In this document: piece by piece, positions 1 to 12,466 of the stretch
Layout of the letters: each line of letters starts with the position of its first letter
Position numbering within the stretch: the first letter of the stretch is position 1
Origin: Acestrorhynchus altus
Lineage: Eukaryota > Chordata > Actinopteri > Characiformes > Acestrorhynchidae
Direction: 5' to 3'
Length of the DNA stretch: 64,000 bases
Assembly: GCA_034509495.1 (NCBI GenBank)
Contig: CM067507.1
Span: 22,326,213 to 22,390,212, forward strand
The notes under the pieces: model-generated
Databases searched by the model: none
What the model saw: the letters and a program-made list of their open reading frames with translations, nothing else
What the model was told of the DNA's origin: nothing
Program-made: the position numbers and the translations under genes

Positions 1-372
1 ATCAAAGCATTGTGCAACTCAATTTTGTCAATTTTGTCCCAGGTGTCCTTAGACAGCTTTTTGGTCTTGGCCATGGTGGAGAGGTTGGAGTATGATTGAT
101 TGAGTGTGTAGACAAGTGAATTTTATACATGAAACAAGTTCAAACAGGTGCAATTTAAACAGATAATGAGTGCAGAGTAGGAAGTTGCTGGTTTGTAGGT
201 GATTACATACATATATATGCAATAAAATCCTAATTAATTATTTAAAAATCATACAATGCGATTTTTTAGATTCTGTGTCTCAAAGTTTTCCTATGAAAAA
301 AATAATTCTTTGTCATTCTTTGTAGGTGGGAAAACTTGCAAAATTACCAGTGTATAAAATACTTATTTACAT
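1..372 (-). mobile_element. Tc1-like DNA transposon, 5' part with transposase start, cut by window edge
   Basis: On the minus strand an ATG at 74-72 opens MAKTKKLSKDTWDKIDKIEL and stays open to position 1. This is the typical start of a fish Tc1-like transposase (MAKTKELSKD...). From about 80 to 372 the sequence matches the untranslated lead and terminal-repeat region of that family, ending near TAAAATACTTATTT. Known: Tc1 transposases bind the inverted repeats and cut and paste at TA. Whether the rest of the element is intact cannot be seen. A small local change (a repeated ACAAAATTG-like stretch after residue 13) suggests decay. Confidence 0.8.
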
Positions 373-1586
373 TCATCTCATGCCATCAAAACAACCCTGA
401 CCTATCCAGACATGGACTAAACATGGCCTCTGAAGGTCTCCTGTAGCATCAGGCACAAAATGTATTTGTAAGTGTTGTAGTCCTTATTAAATATGTAATG
501 GTCAAAAACAGCCCACAAAACCAGCCTGATGTTTTGAAGGAGCTCACAATTGACTCTTATTGGCTCCTTAAGTTTGTCCATTTTTCCTGCTTCAAATACA
601 TCAAAGTCAAGAACAAACTTTTCAGTTGCTGCCTAATATAACATTTGGATATATTTTAAATTTGTAATCCCAATAACCCTCCTGGTCCACCTCTGAGTGT
701 AGATGTGTGTGAAAAAAAATTGGCATCTTTATCTGTCAATCAATATTTCTTTAAATTGTTATCAATAAATTCAAATTTGTTACATTCAGAACTCAACATC
801 CCTCGTTTTTCTGTACTTCCACAGCTAAAGGCTTTTGCCCTCCTTCCACCCTTCTTCTCTTTTTCTGATTTTACCATCCCCTGTTGGATTATATGAACAA
901 AGACGTGTGCTTGTGTAGGTTAGGGAATGGGGGTAAGTCACAGAACCCCGATCAAAAAAACATGCATTTCAGTTTATAGTTCCATAAACTAGGCTAGTGT
1001 TCCCTAGAGCTTAGAGCTGCCTCACTGTATAGGTAGCCAAGCTGGGCCTGTATAACAGTGCATTATTTATTTGTGAGATGGGGGCTGCACAGCTTGCTCA
1101 CGGTCACACTGCTTTGGCTCCTTTGATTGAAACATAAACACCCTGAAAAACTGGGTGCAGTGGGGAGCAGCGAGAAGGAACACTTCAGAATGCCACAGGC
1201 TCTGCGAAAATGCCATTTCTCTTTGCTCAGTGGAATTAAAAGAAAGAAAAACAATAGAACATGTTGTCCACTGTAATCCAAAAAACAAACCGCTTACAGT
1301 AGGCCCACATTCAGAGATTAGATTAATATGTGATGTGGGTATGAAATTATAAATGCAGTCTGTGTTCACTGAACCTCAAGCTTTGTTGTTCTTCTTGTTC
1401 TTTGTCAGAAACTCTTTCATTCTACAGTCTAGAGTTTTCATTGACTAATCGATACTCCAACTTCTTTTGTAGCAGCTGTTGTGATAATTGAGAAGCTTTA
1501 CAGATCAATAGTAAAAATCCTATTCAACCTTGTGAAAAACTATAACAATATTTTTCTTAAGCTACATTTCAAATGGACATCTGACA

Positions 1587-1920
1587 GGGTGGCGCAGTGG
1601 TGCAGTGGATAGCGTTGTTGCCTCATAGCAAGAAGGACCTGGGTTTGATCCCTGGGTCGGGCAACCTGTGAGTTTGCATGTTCTCCCCATGTTTGTGTGG
1701 ATTTACTCTGGGTACTCTGTTTTCCCCCAAAGACATGTGCAGTAGGTGAATTGGTGACTCTAAAGTGGCATGACGTGAATGTGTGTGTGACTGAGCCCTA
1801 CGATGGAGTAGCGCCCTGTCTAGGGTTGTTTCCTGCCCTTGAGCTCAGAGTTGCTGGCTGGACACCGGCTGCCCTGTGACCCTATTCAGAAATAAGCGGT
1901 ATAGAACATGGATGAATGGA
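1587..1920 (+). mobile_element. DANA/Mermaid-like tRNA-derived SINE, copy 1
   Basis: It begins GGGTGGCGCAGTGG and continues with GGATAGCGTTGTTGCCTC, which fits a tRNA-derived A-box region, then GGGTTTGATCCCTGGG as B box. The body has GAGTTTGCATGTTCTCCCC and AAAGACATG, and the tail reads AATAAGCGGTATAGAACATG then GATGAATGGA. These are hallmarks of the abundant teleost SINE family. It is non-autonomous and transcribed, if at all, by RNA polymerase III. Confidence 0.88.
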
Positions 1921-2049
1921 CAGTTCAAATGGTATTTTTTTTGTATTCACAGAAAAGGCATGGGGTGGTATGGTTGTGTACAAGGGAACAAGCAAGGATT
2001 ACATGGTTATAATGTAATGGCTGATCAGTGTATGTGTCAGGTGTACACG

Positions 2050-2365
2050 GATTTAACAGGTAGGAAGCAGAAGTACATGCAGAGTTGAAGATTTATTAAA
2101 CAGATTACATTAACACTAACCATCACGACTATTGACAAGAGTAGACATGTTGACAAGTTGACAAGAAGACTGACCATGATTGACAGGAATGAGGGGATTA
2201 TATATACCTAGAACATAGGACACACTGGGAACATAATCATGAAGGGGCAAGGTTACAAATTAAACACAGCTGGGAATGGGCGGAGACAGGACATGTGCTC
2301 AGAAGCACCAGGGGAGATAAACAAAAGAGACCAGAGATAGACACTACAGCTACATGACAGTATGT
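2050..2365. repeat. Possible interspersed repeat (unclassified)
   Basis: The stretch with GAAGATTTATTAAACAGATT followed by GACAAG-rich, AGACTGACCATGA-like sequence and a CTACATGACAGTATG end resembles a purine-rich repeat I associate with otophysan fish genomes. I cannot name the family or fix its ends from one copy. Confidence 0.35.
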
Positions 2366-2694
2366 CTGTGTGTTTATTAAAGAATGTCCAAGGTTCTCCT
2401 CATTGGAGTCTACTATTATTTACAGCTCTAATCCAACAACTGATTTGGTAAATTGGTACATAATGTAACAAATCCATATGCTGGCTAAGAATATCCAGGA
2501 GAAATCTGGAACCAAGGTTTGTTCTTCAAATTAGTTCACAAGATCAAGTGAGCAACTATAAAGCATATATAATTTGTTATCCAAGTAAAGTCATACCACA
2601 ATGCATTCATATTTTCATTATATGTTCTAATGTTACGTATTTTTTTTTACAAGCAAAACACTGCTGAGATAAACAGTTTAAATAATGTGCTTAG

Positions 2695-2698
<4 letters not shown>

Positions 2699-2759
<61 letters not shown>
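2699..2759 (+). repeat. (GT)n microsatellite
   Basis: About 30 uninterrupted GT units, followed after a short gap by a second short GT run. Confidence 0.98.
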
Positions 2760-2761
<2 letters not shown>

Positions 2762-2794
2762 GAAATGTGTGTGTGTGTGCATGCATGTGTGTTT

Positions 2795-3900
2795 GTCTCT
2801 GACAAGCTAATATTAGTGTGGAGGAACTCATTTGTGTTTGTGTTCAACAGTTCGTTTTTTTTTTCTTCCCCCAATCCATCTGTGGAAGAGAATACATGAA
2901 GTAAAGGTGCCAAAAGTGTCAAAAGAGGTTATTTTATGTTGAAAAGAACTAATTTGGCTACAGTGGGTGGCTCACTGAAGAATCAATTTAGTTAATTGTT
3001 TAGTCAAATAGGAAAATTTCAATGAATGGTTTCACTGGATGGCTCTTCAATGAATCCTATCACCTCTGCACAGTACTACGTGTGTAGTGTGAGAGAGGAA
3101 GAGTGTAATCAAGCTAATGTTAGTGTGGAGGAAAATTCATTGGGGCTTGTTTTCAACAGTTACAGCAACAACCGCTCAATACCACCGCATTTTCTAACCT
3201 ATTTAACACAAACTTATGAAGCCTTTTATCCTAGAATAACAATTTCTAAATCACTGTGATGCTCCACTGACCTGTAATAAGGAAAATACCGTCACTGTTC
3301 TCCAAACTCGCTACTCAAATACGCAGCACACAGAACCAGACAGAGCAATGGTCGCAAGAACCACATAACTATGTGAAAAATCTGGTAATATTATGCTACA
3401 GCATCAGTCCACATGCTTCTTAGACATTCAGGGACAGTTCTATATCTTCCAGCATGCTTTAGGACTGACTCAAAGCATGAATTACACTTCCTGTAGGGGG
3501 AGCTCAAGTCGATGGTTCATTTTCAGCACTGCAGTGACACAAACTATTGATGGTGTGTTAGTGTGTTTTGCATTAGTATGAATGGATCAGACACAGCAGT
3601 GCTGCTGGAGTGTTAAAACACTGTGTGCACTCACTGTCCACTGTATTAGACACTCTAGAAAGGCATCCTTTAGGGCTGACTGAAAGCATGAATTAAACTT
3701 CCCGATTGAAAGGAGAGTTCAAGAACAAGAAATGCCAATTCTCACATTATGCTGTTTTAGTAAAGCTGCCAAAGGTGTCAAAAGGGCTTTTTTTTGTTTT
3801 TGTTTTTTTTGTTTTTTGTCTTTTGTTTTATTAATTTTCATTGGACGGTTCACTGAAGGATCTGTGAATTAAACTATTTAGCAAGTTTCTTTTCAATTAA
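2795..3900. repeat. Locally duplicated repeat block
   Basis: Several segments recur inside about 1.1 kb. AGCTAATATTAGTGTGGAGG near 2806 recurs as AGCTAATGTTAGTGTGGAGG near 3113, both followed by a CATT..GTTTTCAACAGTT-like stretch. GTGCCAAAAGTGTCAAAAG near 2906 recurs as CTGCCAAAGGTGTCAAAAGG near 3768. GACTGACTCAAAGCATGAATTA near 3463 recurs near 3676. No coding potential is apparent. A related stretch (GTAATAAG-AAAATATCGT) lies near 25848. Confidence 0.7.
3512..3660 (+). mobile_element. Half of a palindromic MITE (hAT-like type common in fish)
   Basis: TTTTCAGCACTGCAGTGACA, then GTGTGTTAGTGTGT, then GGATCAGACACAGCAGTGCT, then CACTGTCCACTGTATTAGAC match one arm of a very common palindromic fish MITE. 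The other arm is absent. hAT assignment is from memory of the family and is tentative. Confidence 0.65.
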
Positions 3901-4400
3901 TGGTTTCAAAGGCGTTTTTTCTCTACAAACTAATCCATGACCCATTACAGAATATCTATTCTTAGGGTAGAGTCTCTAGAGATCAGTATGACTTCTCATT
4001 AAGTTGAATAGCATTTGTTCTCCAACCTTCAACAAAGTTGAATGGATAGATCAGTTATGGATAGGGATACACCATCTGCACACTTAGATTTCTAAAGCTA
4101 AGAACGATGAGCATCAGACCAGATGAAATGATATGCATACAAATGATCTGTTGTGCAGCTTGGGCTGGACACTCTGTTCTGAAGTGAAGTCTGATAAGAA
4201 ATGGAAAACAGATGAAAAAAAATGTGTTTATGCGCCAAATGGTGTAAGTTAATATTCTAGGCTGTTCTGTTGTGTGAATAAATGAGCTATCTTTGGAGGG
4301 CGACACAGCGTCTCCTCATGCAGAATGATCAGCAAGCGATTAGGTGATAGAGCAGTGGCAGAATGGGAAGAGAAGAAGCCAGAGAGAGTAAAAGAGAGAA

Positions 4401-4402
<2 letters not shown>

Positions 4403-4452
<50 letters not shown>
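4403..4452 (+). repeat. (GA)n microsatellite
   Basis: Uninterrupted AG repeat of about 24 units. Confidence 0.98.
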
Positions 4453-4453
<1 letters not shown>

Positions 4454-4720
4454 CTTGCACTGATGAACAGAGAGCAGCTCAACATGCAGACACTCGCTTT
4501 CCTTTTCTTTAATCACATCTGATGCCTGTGCAACCCAAATGTATTGAACACCACGCCCAGAGTGACTGGCTGATCAATAGTGTCCAGTTGTACACAAACA
4601 GAAGCCTTCCCACTGGAGAGCTCGACTCACTGTGCATCAATGCTGCTGTCACCAAGGCCTGCACTGCCAGAGGCCTCCACATACAGCGAAAGGCTTGATT
4701 ATAGGAATCACTGCTCATGG

Positions 4721-4917
<197 letters not shown>

Positions 4918-6181
4918 AAGTGTTGTGAATTTTAGAAGCAGACATAAGTGACGTAAGTGAAATAAGTGAGCTCTCTATATATCATTACAGGACTATCATT
5001 AATGATTATTTAATTACATATTTACAGCAACAATGACCGTGACTGCTTGGTATACCATAGCAGTGGGTTAGCAACACCATACCAACCATCTAGAATACCA
5101 CAGCTACCAAGTAGCAACAGCCTATCAGAAATGGGGAAGCAAATAAATTATGCAACCAATCAGGGTTCCCTCCAAGAAATGCACTTTTCTAGCTTATTTA
5201 CATATTAGCATTATTTACATGCATATATCATAATAGACTGCGCAAAAATAAATCTACATATATTGTGTGCATTTGCATATATTTTGGATACATAAGCATT
5301 GTATACATATATAGTAAAAATATAGATACATTTCAATTATAGTGCATATATATGCAAATATATACCTACCGGTACTGTCCTGCAGTATTTCCATTTTTCA
5401 ACTTGTGACATGTCTTGAATTTATATTTCTTTACATTGTAATACAATAGAACAATAGCAATGCTCAAAAAATACTTGGAATAAAACATTTTTTATTTTTA
5501 CTTGCATTTAAAAGGAGATTTAATTCCTATCAAAGTGACAATTTGTCATATTTGTAAGTATTTGTCATAAGTTATTGTCCAACATGTTAAACATATGTGT
5601 GAGATAATGGAATTCCATATATTGTAATATGTCATATTTTAAATGTATATATTGGCATATATCAGAGTTTCTTATGGACAAATATGATTGATCGTGTGAT
5701 GGATGATTGTACAAAGGCTAAACCATTCAAATGGACTTGGAACTGCTTGGAATGCTTCCACTGCTGACACAACCATTCATTTGAGCCCACGCAGCTGATA
5801 TAATCTCTGTACATTTTTTTTTTCCAACAGAATGGGATACACTGGAGCAGAGATTACTGTGTTATTGATAGACTGTATAGGAGAATACAGTTAGAAGAGT
5901 GATTCCAGTGAACTGCAGTGTACACAGTGCTTTCCAAAAACCATCTGAGAAAATGACAAACTGGGCAGAGAGAATGCATTTGTTTAAAATACTATTCAAA
6001 GAAGTACAAATAAAAGGGGTATAATGTAATTTGATGTGTCAAATGGTTTAGTGTTGACTGTTACTGTCCCATATTTAGTTAATCTAAACAAACCTTCAGT
6101 AAAGTAAATCAAACCTAACCTGTGACTGATATAGTGACTGAATTTTGTGTTTATTCTGTGAAATACAAAGATCATGGAATA

Positions 6182-6560
6182 GCAGTATGTAAACTAATTA
6201 TGATGTCTGAATGAAACCCATTCTGGACAATAATGGCAGGATGCATTATTCTGCTGGAATAACCCATCATGGTGGGCATACATGACATCTATTAAGGGCT
6301 GCCAATAGTCACCAAGCAGTGAAATAAAGCAAGTAATGAAACTGTAGACCAGTGGCCTTAACCATGCCATGAGAATACATGGCACACCAGTATGCAATCA
6401 CTACCAACAGTGGCACAATTAACAGAGGCACTTTGATGCACTTCTGATCCCAAGGAAATGAAGAAAAAGCACTGCAGGATATGCATCTGGATGTGGATTT
6501 CTGCCAGTGTGTGTTTGCAAACACATTTCTAGCCTGACTCTGCAGGTCATAATCATTAAG
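6182..6560 (-). pseudogene. Tc1-like transposase fragment, inactivated
   Basis: The minus strand encodes a stretch with GVPCILMAWLRPLVYSFITC, DYWQPLIDVMYAHHDGLF, QQNNASCHYCPEWV. It follows the C-terminal half of Tc1-like transposases, where the motif is QQDNAPCH. The catalytic aspartate of that motif is replaced by asparagine, and stops interrupt the frame upstream. No inverted repeats were found around it. It is a dead fragment. Confidence 0.75.
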
Positions 6561-7033
6561 CACTAGAGGGCAGCCATCATTGGTGGTTATGCCTTATGAC
6601 ATATTCCCGGTACCCACCTGACACTGTGGATCACACAATGTAAATACCCACACTCATCCATCTGGCACCCAGTGTCATGCATCAAACACTGGATAGTCAC
6701 ACTGGACAGTGTTCAATTTCACTTACAAGATAACACCTCACAAGTTATATAGGTGTGTGCATACTCAAGCAATCCCCTCAGGTGATGCAACTTTATAGTC
6801 AATACTGCCATCCCATGACTTTTGACAGGTATGTATAGTGTCTCTACGGGCAAAACAAACCTAACTTATTTTCAGAAGAGTTAAAATATCACAAATTATT
6901 ATTATTTATACAAAAACTTTCAGATTATAACTTCAACTTCAACTGACTAAAATTACAGGGGAAATAAACTAAGCATGCTATATATGCATGCATGCTGGCA
7001 AAGTACATAGCTATAGTGAGTGATAGAGTTACT

Positions 7034-7036
<3 letters not shown>

Positions 7037-7072
<36 letters not shown>

Positions 7073-7080
7073 CAGAGAGG
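7037..7080 (+). repeat. (GA)n microsatellite
   Basis: GA repeat with two CAGA interruptions. Confidence 0.97.
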
Positions 7081-7233
7081 GTGAGAAGAGAAGGAATTTG
7101 TCATTTATCCCCTCAATTAAGTTCATTACTGAGCTGAGTAGAGGCAGATTAAGACAGCAGTGGAGTGGATGATGATGCATGTTGGCAGGGTTATCTGTTA
7201 TTTCAAGCTGGTTTTGCGTTATATATGTGTGCA

Positions 7234-7238
<5 letters not shown>

Positions 7239-7325
<87 letters not shown>
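7239..7325 (+). repeat. (GT)n microsatellite, 87 bp
   Basis: Uninterrupted GT repeat of about 43 units. Confidence 0.98.
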
Positions 7326-7326
<1 letters not shown>

Positions 7327-9205
7327 AGTGGGTGTTTAATGTGATGTGATGTGTGGGCCTCAGGGTCTCTGGTTCTCCTGGCTGACTGATTAGAAACTGC
7401 TCACAGTTCTAAGGCTGAGGCCAGAGTCTTTTCATTGTCTGATCTCAGTCCAGCTCTAACCACCACAACATTAGCAAGCCAGAACCATCTCTCCCCCAAC
7501 ATGTCATACAAATATCCCACAGGTATTTACATACAGGTCTATTTCATAGGAAATTTTTAAACGTATAGCAAAAGTCTATTTAACCCAGTAACCATGTTTT
7601 CAGTATGAAACAAGGAATATTCTGTATATATGTGTAAAGAAACTACTAGTGTGATAATTAGCACAAACATGTTTCAAACACATTGATATTCAGATACTTG
7701 TGGAATGTTTTCTGGGTTTTAATTGTTGATCCCAATGCAAGTTGTGGTATAAAAGCTACTGATTCATGTATATTGTAAAGGCTCTGTCACTGTATACCCA
7801 GGACTGCCATCCTACGTCCTAATATAATATTCATTCTCTCATTTATATCTCCATCTTCACCAATCAACTCCAATCCCCTTCAGTCCTCAGCTCAATAATA
7901 GAGGCCATTATTGATAAGCAAGTAAACTTTAATAAACGCTCTTTATTGGACTAAATGAATCATAAAATTGCCTAGGCTGTGGGTGTTATAACAGGCTTCT
8001 GCACTGGGTAACGAGTTCGTTACGGCACCCTGGCTGCCTAGCAGGAGTGAAGGTGACAGCCAGAATGCTGCGCTCACAAAATAACTCTCACTCACCTGTC
8101 AATCATCCACCTGCGTACAGGGAGCCCCAGTGCATGCTGGGATTTAGGGATGATGCTGGGGGAGCCTCAAATCACTTTATTTGCCAGAGATGACTCACAG
8201 TAAGGGTACCTTTGAACATGTCAACAGAGATGTTTATTATAAATAAAGCCTTTAATTGATCGTGCGTTTCTTTCCCCACATAATTAGCTTGGATACCTGA
8301 GAACAGCAGATGAAAGATGAAGGAAAGCATAAATAGACACGGACAGGCGAGCTGCCTGTATACGTCGAACCAAAGAGGACTACCTCCAGGCTGTTGTTTG
8401 TTTGTCTGATTCTGCCTGGGGCAATCTTCCAGATGGAGCTTTATGCTCCTTTCTTTTGCTGGAATGAATGCATTCCCTGCAATCTCTCCCATGACTCCCA
8501 CTGCCTCCACCACCTCCTGGTTCCACTACGCCTCTTAAAACACAAACGTCTGCCTTAAAAGCCCAAGTCTTTCTGAGTTTTTGAGATGGCTCACGTCACG
8601 GAGGGTGTTAAAAGAATATGGAAAGATGGGGAAATGGGTGCACCTCACCATTAGGGTTTTAAAATGTTGTCATGAGGACCCTGCTCGATGGGGAAGGAAA
8701 TTGACTGTGTAAAACGTATTATTATGGCTAGCTTTCTGTTGTAATGACAATACGCTTTGCGCGCACCTCATCAATGAGCTTGTCTGGGAAACGATAGCGG
8801 GAAATGATCCCTGAAGAACTACAGTGATGGAGGGAGATGGAGTGCACGGAATGACTCTGGAGGGTGGCTGTGGGATGGAGAGATGAAGGGGGGAAGACAT
8901 AAGAGGGCAGATCAGGTGGAGGGTGAGAGAAAATGCATGTGTTCAAAAGAACATTGTAGTAGCTACCTAAAGAGTGCCTCTTGTTGCTGATTTCTATGAG
9001 AATAATGCAGACATCTACGCATAGTAAAAACATGTTCAACTCTCCTTACACAAGCTACATTTTGACAGCAAAGTACTCTGTCAGCCAATAGCAAGAGTTG
9101 TGGGACACGGCTTCAGTCAGACACATACATGTTAAGAAAGAAAAAGTAGAAAGTGCTTCAATGTGATTTCTTTTTTTAAACTGGTAGTCAGTAGTTAAAA
9201 AAACA

Positions 9206-9501
9206 GGGTGGCACGGTGGCGCAGTGGATAGCGCTGTTGCCTCACAGCAAGAAGGACCTGGGTTCAATCCCCGGGTGGGGCAACCTGGGAAGTTTCTGTG
9301 TTGAGTTTGCATGTTCTCCCCGTGTTTGCGTGGGTCCAAAGACATGCATGATAGGTGAATTGGTGACCCTAAAATGGCCCTTAGTGTGTGCCCTACAATG
9401 GATTAGTGCCCTGTCTAGGGTTGTTTCCCACCCTTGTGCTCAGAGTTACCGGCTTACCCGTGACCCTATTCAGGAATAAGCGGTTTGGAAAATGAATCAA
9501 T
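9206..9501 (+). mobile_element. DANA/Mermaid-like tRNA-derived SINE, copy 2
   Basis: Same family as the copy at 1587-1920: GGGTGGCACGGTGGCGCAGT at the head, GGTTCAATCCCCGGG as B box, GTTTGCATGTTCTCCCCG in the body and AATAAGCGGTTTGGAAAATG at the end. It lacks the segment between GCGTGGGT and CCAAAGACATG that copy 1 keeps, so the two copies carry different deletions. Confidence 0.88.
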
Positions 9502-11052
9502 GTGCTGGCGTGACCATTCCTATAACATTTAAGTATAGTAATAGTAAAAACAGAGCGGTCAGGTTTATGCAGGAGTTTTTTCAACATAATTTCATCACAT
9601 GCACTGCTTCTGAAAGAAAATCTGGCACCTTTTACTGGTTATCCGAGCAAGCCTTTTGCTGCTAATGGAGCTGAAATTAACAGAAGAGCATTACAAGAGC
9701 TAATGCCAACATAGAGATATCAGAACTGCAAAATCAATCTTCATCTGCTCATTCATCCACTGTCACAACAAAGTAACTACAATTAGAACCAAGCTTGCAG
9801 GCCAAATGAGAGTATGACCATGTTTGTCATAAAACCAGGATAAACACTGGCTTAGTGTAATGCAGTACAGTATAGTTGTACAGGACAGAACAGTACTACA
9901 AGTTTTCTCTGTTAAGAAAAAATATAGTTTGTTTTTGTCACTGTCATTTTGTTAACACAATGTATACACCCACCCTACTAGATCCTGGACAGAAGTGATG
10001 CAGAAAATGCATGGGGAGCTGAAGTTATGGGTTGCTCTTAAGCAGCACATGGATCTAAGCCATCTTCAGTGGGAGAGGGAATGAAAAAAGGGAGGAGACG
10101 GAGTGGTGGAGGGTGTGATTTTTATGACACGAGCAGGGATGTGGTTTATATATGTAGGAGTTGGGGTGGTCCATCTCCCAAAACTAAGTTACATTCCGTA
10201 TAGAGTAACTGGACATAGCTAACTAATTGTGCTCTTAATTTCATTTTTGTCATCTGTTGCTCATCAATTATGATTGTTTATTCCCACATCTACGCACCTC
10301 AAATAAGGTTTGAGGCTCTATTTTCAATATTTGTCGCTTAGTTTTATTATATTGTTACAGTGTTTTATCACAAATGAACAAAACAATATGGCAAAACACA
10401 GAATACAGATTCACACTGAAACTTCTAAGTTTAAAAACTCTTTCTCTAAACTAAAAATTATTACTGTGGACACAATTATTATGCTGATAAAAATGACAGT
10501 AGCTATAGTTCTGAAGACATTTCCTTTACTGACTTTAACTGAGCTCTCTCTCTCTCTGAATTCTTCATTAACTGACTGAATGGAAGTTTGTCCTGAAATT
10601 CATCCGACCTGAAAGGAGACAGCACAAGGACACATGGTTTTTAAGTCTTCCACATGCTTGGTACAATCACATATCACAGAGGTATTTAAATCACTAAATC
10701 ACCAAAAGATTCAGACTAATGCTTTAGTGGATACTAAAATGCCCTTATGAATGTGGTAGTTGTATTCAACAAGCCATCACAGTCATTACTGAGAGTTTGG
10801 TTTGAAATGGGAAAATACATAATACATTTCTTCAATTTTATCATTGCCTGTGATTTTTCCTGCATTCTTTTTATCTCTTCTATTTCATATAACCCCTAAT
10901 CTAAGCCTACACTCTGAAAAATAACTAAACAGCTGTCAATAATGGGTGCACCTGAATTCACTAATTATAGGTAATGTCTGGATATTTCTGGACATATCAT
11001 TTTTTAATACTAGTACTATTAGTGTTTTAACAGTAGTTCAATTTGATTGTCC

Positions 11053-11053
11053 T

Positions 11054-11134
<81 letters not shown>

Positions 11135-11176
11135 CACACACAAACACACACAAACACAAACACACACACACACAGA
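11053..11176 (+). repeat. Compound (CT)n(CA)n microsatellite
   Basis: CT tract to about 11095 with one CA interruption, then CA to about 11130, then imperfect CA/CAAA to 11176. Confidence 0.97.
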
Positions 11177-12397
11177 TACATATAACTGACCCGCTGACCC
11201 ACAACCATCTTGCTCAAGCATGCTGTGTCGTTGCAGTGTTGATCCCCATGGCACTCTCTCAAACATGCCCTACCACACACAGACATGGGTCTTGCTATAA
11301 CAATGAAACCATGTTAAGTGAAACAATACTGTAGTCTGGATCTGTTCCCACTAAAGCCTCTGCTGTACTGCACACCTGAGAGATCAGTTATATATGCTAT
11401 CAATTCAATTGCTTCTGCTCAATGCCCAATTCAGTGAAACCCTTTTCTTGCCTTCCTTTTGGGAGATTAGGGGTGTCTTTTAGCAGGACGAGATTGAATA
11501 TTGCTTTTAATCCATTCCCCCTACGTATTTTCCCTCTTTCATCCTAAGGCATTTTGCTGGCAGTTAAGGAACAAGGCCGGACTAATTGGAAACAATGATG
11601 CAAGTTTCAATTCACAAATTAAAAGACTAATCTGAAGGCCCACATTTCCTCAGGGTGTGCAGGGTGATGGAGCTGAAGAAAACCTCATCAAGAAACACTG
11701 CTGTCTCTGGCTATGCAATATATATGTACTCATCCTCCAGCTTCTAGCTTCTACACATGCTGGATAGAAATGAGGAAGCCGTGGGAAAGTGCTATGTTAC
11801 GCTGAGACTTAGAGGCTCTCAGTAACTCCTGAGCTGGAAAAGGACTGAACACTGAAGCCTACACACTGAAGCCTACAGTATGCCAGTAAAATAACAGATA
11901 CAAAAGGCTGAAATATTACTTAATGGGCCTTAATGTAAAAAGCCAATTATTCTAAAATTAGTACAATAAAGCACAGAAAAGAAATGCTGCTATGAATTTA
12001 CATTTTTAAATGTGTCAAGTAGTTGAATAATATAAACACATAAACACAATATTTGGCAGTAGAAAGTACCTGTGTTTATATGATTCATTAAATTAACTTA
12101 TACGTATTTAATTACCTTGTCTTTTCTAGAGTAGTAGCATTACCAGGATTCCATCAGTGGCATGACAGTGACAGCATGTAGGGCAACTGTATTGCGCATG
12201 AAATTAAAGCACGAGCACCTGGCTATCTTCCACTGCAATTAGTCAAGTTTTTTTAAGTGTAATTAGACTAACAGTTGTATTTCCAGCAAACTAGCTGCCT
12301 GTCTGACTCAAAACACCCACCAGTGTTCAATATAATTAAGTCAAAATAGGTTATATATTGACAGTTTTATTCAATGCATAGATGATATATAGATAAA

Positions 12398-12466
12398 CAT
12401 ATGATATGCATATCAATATGCATATATCTTATATGCATATCAAAGTGCATAGATATGCATATCAAT
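12398..12466. repeat. Cluster of ATATGCATAT palindromes
   Basis: The 10-bp palindrome ATATGCATAT occurs four times, starting at 12404, 12416, 12431 and 12453; three copies are followed by CAA. It may be an AT-rich tandem-like repeat; POU or octamer-type factors can bind ATGCAT-like sequence, but function here is only a guess. Confidence 0.6.

Noticed and set aside
4980..5160. Minisatellite-like run with repeated GCAACA/CCATA words
   Set aside because: The units are too irregular to call a tandem repeat.
8172..8513. Minus-strand frame of 113 residues
   Set aside because: No family resemblance; more likely non-coding, possibly regulatory.
9206..9290. tRNA gene suggested by A- and B-box motifs
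   Set aside because: The motifs belong to the head of a SINE; no full cloverleaf with anticodon arm is supported.
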